DNA of 64,000 bases. It comes from a virus. A model generated the notes under the pieces. The model did no database searches. It saw only the letters and a program-made list of their open reading frames with translations, and was not told the origin of the DNA. The stretch lies in the IMG/VR virus record IMGVR_UViG_3300017960_000017, positions 1 to 64,000 of that record. One strand, written 5' to 3'. Both the position numbers and the translations under genes were made by a program. This document shows, piece after piece, positions 14,281 through 23,211 of the stretch; the first letter of the stretch is position 1; every line of letters begins with the position of its first letter.

Positions 14281-16081
14281 TTTCAAGATGGACCAGAGTT
14301 TGCTGGTCAGCGTGATCAAGAAGCAGGCAGGCAGCCTGTGGAAAGCCGTTGTGGAAGGCGGGCAGAACGTCATCGACGCTGCCGCCCGCAAGTGCGAGAT
14401 CGATTGCACGCCACAGATGGTGCAGATTCGCGATAACGGAAAGGGGTTCCGGTCCAAGGCGGACATTGAGAACTTCTTCGAAGTCTTCGGCAAACCGCAC
14501 GAAGAAAGAGAGCAGAAAGTCTTTGGACAGTACCGCATGGGCCGCGGCCAGCTGTTCGCCTTCGGGCGTAACGTCTGGCGGTCCGGCGAGTTCGAGATGA
14601 TCGTCGATATTGAGGAGAACGGCCTGGATTATGAGCTACGATCTGGCCTCGAGTATCACAACGGCTGCATCGTGACAGTGGAGCTTTATCGGCCGCTGTC
14701 GCATGTCCAGCACAACGAGATCCTCGACGAGATCAAGAAGAACATCAAGTTCGTCCAGATCCCGTTCCATCTGAATGGCGACGAGAAGCAGTTCAACAAG
14801 AAGCCCGACAAGATCGCCTGGGACCTCTCGACGGCCGAGGCGGACTTCAAGTGGCGTGACAACGGGAACCTGGAGCTGTTCAACCAGGGCATCCGTGTCT
14901 GCTCTTACCCGCGCTACCGGTACGGCACCGGCGGCGACATCGTGTCCAAAAAGCAGCTGGACGTGAACTTCGCCCGAAACGACGTCATGGACAGCTGTGA
15001 GACGTGGCAGGCGATCAGAAAGACCGTGCGCGACCACGTCAACGCACGGACGTTGGCCCAGCAAGAAACGGCCGGCCGGCAACGGAATACCCCGACGCGC
15101 ACACGTGCCCGGGCAACCAATCGGCGGCGTCCGACGCTGACCGAGCAGGACCGCTGCCGCGTCGTGCGCGAGATGAAAGACGGGTCGTTGAACAAGCGCC
15201 AGATGAAGGCCGCCAAGGTCTTCACGATGTGGCGTAAGGAAACGCACTCGACGATCTCCGCCGTATACAAGATCGCCAAGGGGAACGTCACGTTCCTCCC
15301 AGACGAGACACCGGCGTACTCGAGCCTACCCAAATCGCTGGCGGATCACCGCCTGGCGGTCGTGCTCGATCCCGTCATGTTCAACCGCTGGGGATGGAAA
15401 CCGGAGTTCCCGGAAAAGCTAGTCGAGAACATCAACGCCACGTTCGACGAGCAGTTCGGCAAGTACGCAAACGACGTCCGGCTGAAGTACGTCGATGCGG
15501 ACAAGATCGTGAAGACGATGCAAGGATCGAACACGGTCATCGACGCGAACAAGATGACACGCCTCGAACGCATCGCCACGGCGACTATGAGCGCCAATAT
15601 CAGCAACATCCACTGGGCAGCCTGCCGTGTCAATGTCCAGCAGAACCGCAACGCGCAGCGGCGCATTGTGGTCGGCATCGGTCCGTTCGATTCGTGGACC
15701 GACGGCCGTACGTTCATTGCGATCAACCGCCGGGTGATTGCTGCTGTCAAGGTCGGGCCTTCCAGCTGGTGGCGCTACGCTACGCTGCTCCTGCACGAGT
15801 ATCTGCACACAGATGCGACGCAGGACGCGCATATGCACAAGAAGGACTTCTACGAGGCGTACCACAATCTCGTGCAACAGCACTTCATGGGCGTCTTCTG
15901 CTGGAACTGCATGATGCGGCTGCCCGCCAATGCGCGCAGCGTGCGTCGTCGCCTGACCAGCAAGGAGTTGGCGACTGTCGATGCGGCCGAAGAGCAGCAA
16001 ATCTACGCACAGAACTGGGACGACCTGGGTGTCATGTCACACCCGGATTTGGCGCCCACTTCGCGAGAGGCAGAGGAATGA
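14261..16081 (+). CDS. GHKL (Hsp90-type) ATPase fused to an HExxH domain
   Basis: About 606 residues from ATG 14261 (AGAGG just upstream; ATG 14288 is an alternative). Residues about 20-100 carry GHKL ATPase motifs: E32-x3-N36-x2-D39, DNGKGF at 58-63, and GQYRMGRGQ at 89-97. After a DNA-gyrase/Hsp90-like middle and a basic linker (TRTRARATNRRR), a C-terminal domain contains HEYLH at about 512-516 with further His downstream, a zinc-metallopeptidase signature, and a CWNC pair. The combination suggests an ATP-driven clamp with a protease-like effector; function unknown. Confidence 0.8.
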   Translation: MPTETRSFKMDQSLLVSVIKKQAGSLWKAVVEGGQNVIDAAARKCEIDCTPQMVQIRDNGKGFRSKADIENFFEVFGKPHEEREQKVFGQYRMGRGQLFAFGRNVWRSGEFEMIVDIEENGLDYELRSGLEYHNGCIVTVELYRPLSHVQHNEILDEIKKNIKFVQIPFHLNGDEKQFNKKPDKIAWDLSTAEADFKWRDNGNLELFNQGIRVCSYPRYRYGTGGDIVSKKQLDVNFARNDVMDSCETWQAIRKTVRDHVNARTLAQQETAGRQRNTPTRTRARATNRRRPTLTEQDRCRVVREMKDGSLNKRQMKAAKVFTMWRKETHSTISAVYKIAKGNVTFLPDETPAYSSLPKSLADHRLAVVLDPVMFNRWGWKPEFPEKLVENINATFDEQFGKYANDVRLKYVDADKIVKTMQGSNTVIDANKMTRLERIATATMSANISNIHWAACRVNVQQNRNAQRRIVVGIGPFDSWTDGRTFIAINRRVIAAVKVGPSSWWRYATLLLHEYLHTDATQDAHMHKKDFYEAYHNLVQQHFMGVFCWNCMMRLPANARSVRRRLTSKELATVDAAEEQQIYAQNWDDLGVMSHPDLAPTSREAEE

Positions 16082-16326
16082 ACGGGCTACCTTGGGACAT
16101 CCAGGTAGCCCTTGACCTCCGCATCTCACACGGGGCCGAGAAGGTGGAGGAGTACTGGGACACGAACATGCACGCCAAGAAGCGGACAGCCGCTATCCGG
16201 TGGATCATGTTCAACCGCCCGGATCTCCTCAACTTCTCCGGCGCCCCTGTTAAACGGTTCATGGCGCTGATCGAGGCGCTTTTCGAAGAATATAAGGAGG
16301 AGCGTCATGTCAAAGAAGGAGCTTAG
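16078..16326 (+). CDS. Small hypothetical protein
   Basis: 82 residues from ATG 16078, overlapping the preceding stop by four bases, with GAGG next to it. Helical, with a basic centre (HAKKRTAAIRW). Overlaps the next gene by 20 bases. No known domain. Confidence 0.68.
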   Translation: MNGLPWDIQVALDLRISHGAEKVEEYWDTNMHAKKRTAAIRWIMFNRPDLLNFSGAPVKRFMALIEALFEEYKEERHVKEGA

Positions 16327-16585
16327 GCAGTGCACACACAAGGACTGCCGACAGTGGACCACGGATTGGTACCCGATCACTGGAGGCGCTCGCCTTAAAC
16401 ACGTCCGCTGCGCCGAGTGCTTTGAGCGCGAGGTGCGTGCCGCTGTCCACGACGGGATCGTCCCGTTCGACAAGCTGCAGGAGCGGGAGAAGAAGGACAC
16501 GTATAAGGAGCCACAAACTGTACCGGATCAAGATTCAGATGCCGGTCCTAGTCCACCAGGAGAAGATCCATGTGGTGGAGACTGA
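16307..16585 (+). CDS. Small zinc-finger protein
   Basis: 92 residues from ATG 16307 with AAGGAGGAG upstream. CTHKDC near residue 9 and CAEC near residue 35 form a treble-clef-like Cys4 knuckle; the C-terminal 30 residues are a polar Pro/Asp-rich tail. Probably nucleic-acid or protein binding. Confidence 0.72.
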   Translation: MSKKELRQCTHKDCRQWTTDWYPITGGARLKHVRCAECFEREVRAAVHDGIVPFDKLQEREKKDTYKEPQTVPDQDSDAGPSPPGEDPCGGD

Positions 16586-16862
16586 ACTCGAGGTCCCCGA
16601 CCAGTTCCAACTGGTTGCTGGGCACTACATATATCACAAGGTGACCAGCGGGCTGATGCCCATCGGCACCGTGATCTACGACGGAAAGCGTGACGTCCTG
16701 GTAGCGTGCCTGGACGGAGCGGCTTATGACAAGACCGTTACTATCGACGAATGGCTGGTGGAGCGTCCGCACTGGGTCGAAGCGACCGGCGAGGACGACG
16801 CACCGACGCCGTTCCTCGAGATGCAACGGATCAAACTCGCGCCGCCGGATGACGGCGACTAA
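16539..16862 (+). CDS. Hypothetical beta-rich protein
   Basis: 107 residues from ATG 16539, overlapping the preceding gene by 47 bases. Alternating hydrophobic residues suggest a small beta domain. No Shine-Dalgarno is clear, so coupling is likely. It ends 19 bases before ligase. Confidence 0.65.
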   Translation: MPVLVHQEKIHVVETELEVPDQFQLVAGHYIYHKVTSGLMPIGTVIYDGKRDVLVACLDGAAYDKTVTIDEWLVERPHWVEATGEDDAPTPFLEMQRIKLAPPDDGD

Positions 16863-16881
16863 CCCCTTCAGGAGGATGTAC

Positions 16882-19005
16882 ATGAACAAGAAAGCGGCTG
16901 CCGCCAGAATCGCTGAACTGTCAGCGGACGTGGATCGGCACAACATGTTGTACTATTGCTATGGTGAACCAGCGATCCCGGATAGGGTGTTCGACGAGCT
17001 CCTCAAGGAACTGGTTGCACTAGAGCAGGAATTCCCGGATCTGGCGCTGCCAGATAGCCCGACCCAACGTGTGGGCGGCGCTCCTGTTGAGGGCCTCGAG
17101 TCCATGGAGCACCCGTCGCTCATGTTTTCTATCGACAACTGCTTCGACCTCGATGAGGTCAAGAAGTTTCATCAGCGTGTGGTGAAGAAGCTCGGCCACG
17201 AGCCGCTCTGGACGCCCGAATGGAAGATTGACGGTTGCGCTGTCAATCTGATCTATGAGGACGGCGTACTCACCCATGCCATAACCCGCGGCGACGGTGC
17301 AGTCGGCGACGACATCACGCACGCTGCCAAGGCAATGCGCGGCGTCCCTCTCAAGCTGGACCGTCTCTACGACGAGGAAGGCAATGTGATGGGGAATCCC
17401 AAGCCGTTGCCGAAGCTCTTGGAGATCCGTGGCGAAGCGTTCATCACGCACGATGACTTCACGCAGGTCAACTGTGCGCGCAACAACGCTGGTGAGGAGA
17501 CGTTCGCCAACTCCCGCAACGCCACGTCCGGCGCTATCCGTAGCGTCGATCCGGCCGACTGTCACGAGCGGCGTGTACGTTTTATGGCGCACGGCATCGG
17601 CAAGTGTGAGTACGAAGGCGACGTCGATATCGAGTCGTACTTCGAGACGCTGTTTGCCTTTCATCTTTGCGGGATGCCGATCACAGATCACTATGGCCTG
17701 CCCGCCCCGATGGATAAGGCGCTGAAGACCGTCGCAGAGATGGTTGCCATGCTGCCAGAACTGAGCATTCCGGTCGACGGGATCGTCCTGAAGCTGGACA
17801 AGTTCAGCGATCGTGAAGCCATGGGCCAAGAGTCCAAGAAGCACGTGAGCTGGGCGCTGGCCTACAAGTGGGAGAAGTACGAGGCCGTAACCGAGGTCGA
17901 GCGCTTCGACGTACAGGTAGGCAAGCAGGGCACGCTGACGCCGGTGGTTTACTGCAAACCGGTGGAGATCGCTGAGACGATGGTCGGCAAGGCGTCGCTG
18001 CACAACTGGCACGAAGTCTTGCGCCTGGGCATCGCCCACGGTGACTCGATCGTCATGGAAAAGGCCGGCAAGATCATTCCGCACGTCGTACGTGTGGTCA
18101 AGGAGAAGCGCACCGGACCGGTCGCGCCGTTCCTGCCGCCCGCTACCTGCCCGTCCTGCGGCAGCGACGCCATCGAGGATGGTCCGTTCCTGCGCTGCTC
18201 AGGTGATTCGTGCCCCGCACAGATCGCCGCCCTGCTCCGATCGGCCGCTGACCGGTCCCGCCTAGATATAGATGGTTTGGGGGAGACCCTAGCCACCCAA
18301 TTGGCGGAGGCAGAGCTGGTTGAGGACCTCTCGGACCTCTTCACGCTTGAGCATCGCAGAGACAGCGTTCTGAGGCTTGCACGCATGGGCGAGAAGAAAG
18401 CCGACAAGCTCTTCGAAGCCCTCGCAACGGCGCGTGAGCGGCCTTCCTGGCGATTATTGGCGTCTTTGAACATCAAGCACGTCGGAAGGACCATGTCGGA
18501 GGCCATCTGCAAGGCTGCTAGCGCTGCTGGCGCCGAGCTGAAGGAACCCGCCGACCCCTTCCAAGTGATGGTGTCCTTGTGGTCGATCGACGACTATACC
18601 CAGATTGAGGGGGTTGGCGAAGCCGCCGCTCGATCGATCTGGACGTGGATGCACAGCGAGAAAAACCTGAAGCTGCTGAAGCGCCTCCGGGACTACGGCG
18701 TCAACATGGGCGTCAACGACCCGGTGCCCGAAGTAGACGACGGATCTCCGAAGCCGCTCGCCGGTATGAAGATCTGTGCGACCGGGAAACTGGTCGGGTA
18801 CTCTCGCGAAAGCATCAAGGAGACGATCGTGCAACACGGCGGTACAGTCGCCAGCGCGGTCTCGGCGAAGACCGACATGCTCGTCGCCGGCGAAAAAGCC
18901 GGCAGCAAACTGAAGAAGGCCCAGGACCTGGGCGTTCGTGTCGTCAACGAAGCGGAGTTCAATGACCTCATATCGGTCGAGCAGCAAGAATCCGCCAGTA
19001 AGTAA
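16882..19005 (+). CDS. ligA: NAD-dependent DNA ligase
   Basis: 707 residues, the full bacterial LigA length. It seals nicks using NAD+. Domains in order: Ia (YY...Y motif near residue 20), nucleotidyl transferase with catalytic lysine K115 in WKIDG, OB fold, Cys4 zinc finger (CPSC near 422, CSGDSC), helix-hairpin-helix region (IDGLGE, IEGVGEAAA) and a C-terminal BRCT domain (about 630-700, CATGKL). Start ATG 16882 follows AGGAGG. Most phages use ATP-dependent ligases, so a complete LigA suggests acquisition from bacteria. Confidence 0.95.
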   Translation: MNKKAAAARIAELSADVDRHNMLYYCYGEPAIPDRVFDELLKELVALEQEFPDLALPDSPTQRVGGAPVEGLESMEHPSLMFSIDNCFDLDEVKKFHQRVVKKLGHEPLWTPEWKIDGCAVNLIYEDGVLTHAITRGDGAVGDDITHAAKAMRGVPLKLDRLYDEEGNVMGNPKPLPKLLEIRGEAFITHDDFTQVNCARNNAGEETFANSRNATSGAIRSVDPADCHERRVRFMAHGIGKCEYEGDVDIESYFETLFAFHLCGMPITDHYGLPAPMDKALKTVAEMVAMLPELSIPVDGIVLKLDKFSDREAMGQESKKHVSWALAYKWEKYEAVTEVERFDVQVGKQGTLTPVVYCKPVEIAETMVGKASLHNWHEVLRLGIAHGDSIVMEKAGKIIPHVVRVVKEKRTGPVAPFLPPATCPSCGSDAIEDGPFLRCSGDSCPAQIAALLRSAADRSRLDIDGLGETLATQLAEAELVEDLSDLFTLEHRRDSVLRLARMGEKKADKLFEALATARERPSWRLLASLNIKHVGRTMSEAICKAASAAGAELKEPADPFQVMVSLWSIDDYTQIEGVGEAAARSIWTWMHSEKNLKLLKRLRDYGVNMGVNDPVPEVDDGSPKPLAGMKICATGKLVGYSRESIKETIVQHGGTVASAVSAKTDMLVAGEKAGSKLKKAQDLGVRVVNEAEFNDLISVEQQESASK

Positions 19006-19249
19006 CGTCGGGAAAAGTCGTAACATCGACCCTCGGCGACTATTTGGTAACGGCGTGCCGGCACACCGGATTGAATCGTACCGGGTGCCGGCACCTGCCG
19101 GTATTTCGATCCCCTTTGGCACCGTCCCGCGGGATGTGTACATACAGGGGCCGCGTTACAAAGTCGAGTTTTACGCCTTCGAGACGCTTGGCGGGGTCAT
19201 CGGCCACACCGGAGCGCTTGCGAGGGCTGATTTCAGTACAGGAGATACC
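19006..19249. other. Spacer with strong hairpin
   Basis: Contains a near-perfect inverted repeat: GTGCCGGCACACCGG (19055-19069) with CCGGGTGCCGGCAC (19081-19094), 14 pairs with one bulge. No U-tract follows. The reading frame of the next gene is open through this region, so an N-terminal extension cannot be excluded. Confidence 0.45.
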
Positions 19250-19636
19250 TTGGGATTCAAGATCAATGTCACCGTCGAGGCGCTGCGGACCAAACTGCAG
19301 GCGAACCTGGCGCGGCACAAGGACCTTTACCAAGAAGCCAGAGATGGCTACTGCGAGAAGGCGAAGGCGCAGCTGTGTGAAGCTGTTGATCGCCTGAAGG
19401 ATGGCAAGCTCATCCGACTACGGTTCGACCTCGAGCCGCCTACCGATCACTCCGAGGACTACGAGCGGGTTTTGCGTATGCTTGACGCCTGCACGGACGA
19501 ATCGATGGAAATCACAGAAGAACAATTCGCCGCGTATTGGGACGACGACTGGTCGTGGATGTACAACTGGGTGTGCACGAACAGCAAGATGTCGTCCAAG
19601 ACGCTGGCATACGGCCAATCAAAAGGATTACTGTAA
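19250..19636 (+). CDS. Hypothetical protein
   Basis: 128 residues from TTG 19250, chosen because AGGAG lies 6 bases upstream. Helical, with a basic first part and an acidic Trp/Tyr-rich C-terminus (YWDDDWSW). The frame stays open upstream to about 18938, so the protein could be longer. No recognised domain. Confidence 0.65.
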   Translation: MGFKINVTVEALRTKLQANLARHKDLYQEARDGYCEKAKAQLCEAVDRLKDGKLIRLRFDLEPPTDHSEDYERVLRMLDACTDESMEITEEQFAAYWDDDWSWMYNWVCTNSKMSSKTLAYGQSKGLL

Positions 19637-19664
19637 TTTACGCTCGAAAAGCCAAGGGAGAGCG

Positions 19665-19735
19665 AACAGGCGGTGCGGCGGGTTCCTTTTGGGCCCTGTT
19701 TACAGGGTTTTATCCTGCTCGTCGTGCCGCCTGTT
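19665..19735. terminator. Bidirectional terminator
   Basis: Outer stem AACAGGCGG/CCGCCTGTT (19665-19673 with 19727-19735) enclosing CCCTGT-TT-ACAGGG (19694-19707), followed by GTTTT. It sits between convergent genes and serves both strands. Confidence 0.75.
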
Positions 19736-19742
19736 GTTTTAA

Positions 19743-20000
19743 CTACTCCTCCACGCCGGCGGCTTTGAGAAGCTCGCCGCGGAAGCAGCTGATCGAGCAG
19801 TTGAAGCTGAGATGCTCCTTCGCCCAATCGAACAGGTCCTTCATCGAGAGACCTTGGTATTTGCCGTCGGACCAGTTCTTGACGAACTCTTCCCACAGCT
19901 CGCGTTCCTCGCCTTGGAGGACGCGCGGGGTGACCAGACGCGGTTTCGCAGCGAGAGCGGCGAGGGCGTCCTTGTTGTTTTTCTTGGTGGCTTTGGCCAT
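19743..20000 (-). CDS. Small hypothetical protein
   Basis: 85 residues, last gene of the minus-strand operon. Basic Lys/Ala-rich N-terminus (MAKATKKNNKD), then a helical domain with Trp and a CSISC pair. Two bases separate it from the Band-7 gene. Function unknown. Confidence 0.65.
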   Translation of the reverse strand: MAKATKKNNKDALAALAAKPRLVTPRVLQGEERELWEEFVKNWSDGKYQGLSMKDLFDWAKEHLSFNCSISCFRGELLKAAGVEE

Positions 20001-20002
20001 GA

Positions 20003-20581
20003 CTATTCTTCCTCTTGTTCTTCAGCAGGATACTCGTGCAACGGCATGACGGCAGTTGAACCGATCACCCGGTGCATGTTCGTCAGGTGGAAGTCGGACA
20101 TGAATGCGCGCTCCACGTTGACGCCAAACGGTTCTAAATCCTCGCGGATCTTTTTGGTGAGCGAGTTGTTGATGCTCCGGAACTTCCGGATCAACGTCTC
20201 GACGTCTTTACCGATAACGGATTCGACGACGCCCTCTTGTGCGCGATCACGGATCGTGACGTTGAAGTCGTACGTGTGGGCCAGCGCCTTGACGATGTCG
20301 TCGATTGTGAAAACCACTGTCACTGATATTGTCAGTCCGATAGCTTCTTTGGTATCATGCGGCAGTGTTTGAGCTTCAAGATTGATCGTGTCACGGATAA
20401 CGGGATGGACCACCGGTCGTTGGATGGGTGGCCAGTAGAGATGAAAGCCAGGGCCAATGGCCTTCACTCTGCCGAGCGTGAACATGACTCCCATCTGGGT
20501 CCTGTCGACGTGGAGCCCACGAGGGAAGATCCGAGATGCCCAACGCAGGAGGTCGCTCAGCCATCCAAGACCGATGTCCAT
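20003..20581 (-). CDS. SPFH/Band-7 domain protein
   Basis: 192 residues from ATG 20581; longer in-frame sequence upstream overlaps the next gene and is not needed. An amphipathic N-terminal helix (residues 1-20) could anchor it to a membrane face. The rest matches the stomatin/prohibitin fold: GVMFTLGRV, IGPGFHLYWP, a VTVVFTIDD strand and a helical RDRAQEGVVE segment. Such proteins form membrane microdomain scaffolds;  the role in this nucleotide-metabolism operon is unclear. Confidence 0.8.
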   Translation of the reverse strand: MDIGLGWLSDLLRWASRIFPRGLHVDRTQMGVMFTLGRVKAIGPGFHLYWPPIQRPVVHPVIRDTINLEAQTLPHDTKEAIGLTISVTVVFTIDDIVKALAHTYDFNVTIRDRAQEGVVESVIGKDVETLIRKFRSINNSLTKKIREDLEPFGVNVERAFMSDFHLTNMHRVIGSTAVMPLHEYPAEEQEEE

Positions 20582-20582
20582 A

Positions 20583-21074
20583 TTACCCGTTCCGTATGCC
20601 AAGAGACTTCGAGAGTCTTTCCAATTTCCCGTAGAACTCGTCGAGCGTCCCGTAGTTCGGGATGACGATGTCTGCAACGTCTAGATCCATCTCGAGCGAC
20701 GGATCGTTGGGGACGGCACGGCTGACCCAGACGATCAGGTCAAGCATGTCCCGTTCTAGCAATGCTTGCAGTTCTCCCGCCCGTCGGATTCCGTTGAGAA
20801 TATCGCTGTCCTTCAGCATATCCTCGTACAGCGTGATCCCAAAGGGCTGATTGTACTCCCAGATCGCGTTTGCCCACCGTACCCGGTGATTATGGCGATC
20901 TTCCCAGCATTCCCGGACGGTTTTGTACCCCAGGGTCTTGCCGAATCGCTCAAAAATCATGGGTGCGGCAGCTTCGCTAGTACTGCCAGCATCTGTCAGA
21001 ATCGTGTTCTCGGTGAGCCATTGCATGGCGGTGTCTTTGCCGCAGCGCCCTGGCCCACAAATGGCGATTTTCAT
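20583..21074 (-). CDS. P-loop nucleoside/nucleotide kinase (dNMP kinase-like)
   Basis: 163 residues. N-terminal P-loop GPGRCGKDT (residues 7-15) and a later NGIRRAGEL segment fit the deoxynucleoside monophosphate kinase family of large phages, which phosphorylates dNMPs for the dNTP pool. It overlaps its upstream neighbour by four bases and abuts Band-7. The substrate cannot be read from the sequence. Confidence 0.75.
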   Translation of the reverse strand: MKIAICGPGRCGKDTAMQWLTENTILTDAGSTSEAAAPMIFERFGKTLGYKTVRECWEDRHNHRVRWANAIWEYNQPFGITLYEDMLKDSDILNGIRRAGELQALLERDMLDLIVWVSRAVPNDPSLEMDLDVADIVIPNYGTLDEFYGKLERLSKSLGIRNG

Positions 21075-21388
21075 GAGTCGTTGTAAACCTTCTTCCCAGT
21101 GGCATCGATACGAAACGTCCGCGGATGGGCGCCGTAGAGCAGCATGGCGCGGCAGGCGATCGCTGCAACCTTACGCAGCGCCCGCAACGTCTTCTCTTCG
21201 TCGGCACCGTGCACCCAGGCCTCCTCGGCCTTGCGCATGTAGACCCGCAACGTAGTAAGCTGTCCCACGACACCGTGGTCCAGGCCGTCGCTGCGGTCGG
21301 TATCAGCGAATGAGTTTTGGTACTCAAGTTCGCTGTTGATAGCGTCGATCACGTCCTGCGAGAGCGCAGGATTCTCAATGGTCATCAT
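21071..21388 (-). CDS. Hypothetical protein of nucleotide operon
   Basis: 105 residues, starting at ATG 21388 or the next Met. Helical; a SELEYQ motif near residue 19 and DHGVVGQLTTLRVYMRKAEEAW resemble phage proteins with a MazG-like look, but the metal-binding ExxE pattern is incomplete. Overlaps both neighbours by four bases. Confidence 0.65.
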   Translation of the reverse strand: MMTIENPALSQDVIDAINSELEYQNSFADTDRSDGLDHGVVGQLTTLRVYMRKAEEAWVHGADEEKTLRALRKVAAIACRAMLLYGAHPRTFRIDATGKKVYNDS

Positions 21389-21954
21389 TCTTCGAGCAGT
21401 CCTTCGTATTGTTCAATCACACAGTCCATCGGGTCGTCTCGACGTAGACGGAACCGATTCCAGCTTTTAGGGAAGACGATCTGCCGACCGCCACGCTCCC
21501 GGAACTTGGGTTCGTAGCCCTCGGAGTCATCGATGAGCAGGGCACCAGGGCGGGCCACGCTCTCCTTGCGTCCGGTGAAGATCACGTCGCTGTCGTCGAT
21601 CTCCTGGCCGTAGACGCGTCGTAGCCATGTGAGCTTGCCTCGCACGGCGTAGCCAGAGTCAGCACCGCCGAACTCTGGTTTGCAGATATTCCGGGTCAGG
21701 AACGTCACTGGCCCGATCTGGCGGCAGAAATGAAACAACTCTACCGCCCACGGTAGTACCTCGAGTTCGTCCCAGAAGTAGTGCTTCTGATCCACGATCG
21801 GTGTCCAGATCTCCGAGTCGGTCTTGCCGAGTACCGCCACGTCGTGCGTCTCAAGCGTGCCGATCAGGTCTGAACGCCCGTGAAGGCGCAGCACTGCCGG
21901 TAGGAAGTCCGCGAGGACATCGTCAACATCTAGGTAGACTTCGTCGAAACGCAT
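21385..21954 (-). CDS. HAD-family 5'-nucleotidase
   Basis: 189 residues. DVDDVLADF at residues 9-17 is the HAD nucleophile motif DxDxxxxD; FLTR (motif II) and LIDDSEGYEPKF (motif IV) follow. This pattern matches 5'(3')-deoxyribonucleotidases, which dephosphorylate nucleoside monophosphates. Together with the kinase downstream it suggests tuning of the dNTP pool. Confidence 0.82.
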   Translation of the reverse strand: MRFDEVYLDVDDVLADFLPAVLRLHGRSDLIGTLETHDVAVLGKTDSEIWTPIVDQKHYFWDELEVLPWAVELFHFCRQIGPVTFLTRNICKPEFGGADSGYAVRGKLTWLRRVYGQEIDDSDVIFTGRKESVARPGALLIDDSEGYEPKFRERGGRQIVFPKSWNRFRLRRDDPMDCVIEQYEGLLEE

Positions 21955-23066
21955 CAGCTCTTCGTGGGCTTGTCATCACAGAAAATTGGCATGGACATCG
22001 TCATGCCGTGTTCGTAGTCTATAACTATGAACGTCTGCGTGGGCGGCTGGGCTTTGAATCCGCCGCGTTTGGCGTACGGACTGATGCCGATCAGGCAGCC
22101 ACACAGGACATAGTTCCAGTCACAGCCGTACTGGTGGAAGTGCCCCATCACGTCGAGCTCAGCGGGCGTCGCCGGCGGCTCGTTCCACTGCGCGATCTTC
22201 CGGCGCAGAGGCACGTGGACACCACCGATCCCGCCGCCGTACTTGATGGCGTGGCCGTGGTGGAATCGAACAGTGTGCCCTTGAACGGGCAAAATGTTGT
22301 GATACCCAGGCTCCAGTTTGCACTGGACCTTGTCGTCGTCGCGGAAGAAATTGGCGACGTTGTTGTAGATCAACCACTCCCAAGAACTGCGGGGCTCAGT
22401 GGCGATGCGGCGATCCTTGGTGGAGCGCCCGTGATTGCCCAAGCTGGTCGTGAACAACACGTGGTCAGCTTTGGATTCCCGCTTAAGGAGGTCGATACCC
22501 TGGATCAGGTGGTTTTGCACTTCGATCGAGGCTTCGGCCGGGCCCTTACGGTTGCCCTCCATGAGCTCTTCATGGATGTAACCAGTGATCATGTCACCGC
22601 CGGCCCATAAGACGACTTCGTTGATATTCGCAATCGAGCGAGCGAAGTCGAGAAGGTAGAGCGACTTTTGCCAGGTAGTAGCAATGCGCCGATTAGCAAC
22701 ACGCTCGTTGAACTCGTTGACCCCGTTAACCATTTTCGGGTCGACGACCTCTTCAAGGTGCCAATCGTTGACACAGATGATGGCGGACGCTTTGCCGCGT
22801 CCCTTGCGTTTACGACTCCGCTCCAGCTTTCGGAGCGTCGCCTGGTCCTGCGAGGCCAGGAGCCTTTCGCAGTTGTCCTCGGAGACCTGCAAGTCCGCCT
22901 CGGCCTGCTTGTACTTCTTCTCCGCGTCCTTTTTGGCCGCGTTGGCAGAAGCGAGCTTCCGTTCGAGTTTGCGGATTTCGCGGATCTTCTCGTCCTCGCT
23001 CATGTCAGCGAGGGTTTGCAGCTGCGCAAGCTTTTCGCGTGCTTCAGCCGTCTTCGAGCTAGCCAT
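21954..23066 (-). CDS. Calcineurin-like phosphoesterase with coiled coil
   Basis: 370 residues from ATG 23066 with GAGG 7 bases upstream. Residues about 1-95 are a charged coiled coil. The catalytic part has DWHLEE, AGGDM, SLGNHGR, a HHGHAIKYGGG and GHFHQY, the metal ligands of binuclear metallophosphatases in order. Substrate unknown: nuclease, lipid or protein phosphatase activity are all possible. First gene of the minus operon with a good promoter upstream. Confidence 0.85.
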   Translation of the reverse strand: MASSKTAEAREKLAQLQTLADMSEDEKIREIRKLERKLASANAAKKDAEKKYKQAEADLQVSEDNCERLLASQDQATLRKLERSRKRKGRGKASAIICVNDWHLEEVVDPKMVNGVNEFNERVANRRIATTWQKSLYLLDFARSIANINEVVLWAGGDMITGYIHEELMEGNRKGPAEASIEVQNHLIQGIDLLKRESKADHVLFTTSLGNHGRSTKDRRIATEPRSSWEWLIYNNVANFFRDDDKVQCKLEPGYHNILPVQGHTVRFHHGHAIKYGGGIGGVHVPLRRKIAQWNEPPATPAELDVMGHFHQYGCDWNYVLCGCLIGISPYAKRGGFKAQPPTQTFIVIDYEHGMTMSMPIFCDDKPTKS

Positions 23067-23117
23067 TGATTGTCCTCGTGTTGAAGATGCATCTGTTACG
23101 ACTTGCGATATCATGTG

Positions 23118-23147
23118 AGTCTACCAGATCTGTCGATCGTGTGTCAA
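23118..23147 (-). promoter_or_regulatory. Sigma70-type promoter for the minus operon
   Basis: Reading the minus strand: TTGACA (23147-23142), 18-base spacer, TAGACT (23123-23118), 50 bases before the phosphoesterase start. It should drive the whole operon down to 19743. Confidence 0.7.
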
Positions 23148-23176
23148 GTGTCTTACCTGAAAAAATCTGACAATTT

Positions 23177-23193
23177 TGCTTGCAATGCAAGCA
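23177..23193. promoter_or_regulatory. 17-bp inverted repeat, likely operator
   Basis: TGCTTGCA-A-TGCAAGCA, perfect 8-bp arms around one base, 6 bases before the AAGGAG of the plus-strand gene. Probable repressor site or RNA hairpin near the ribosome binding site. Confidence 0.55.
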
Positions 23194-23211
23194 CCCCCAA
23201 GGAGAGCTACC

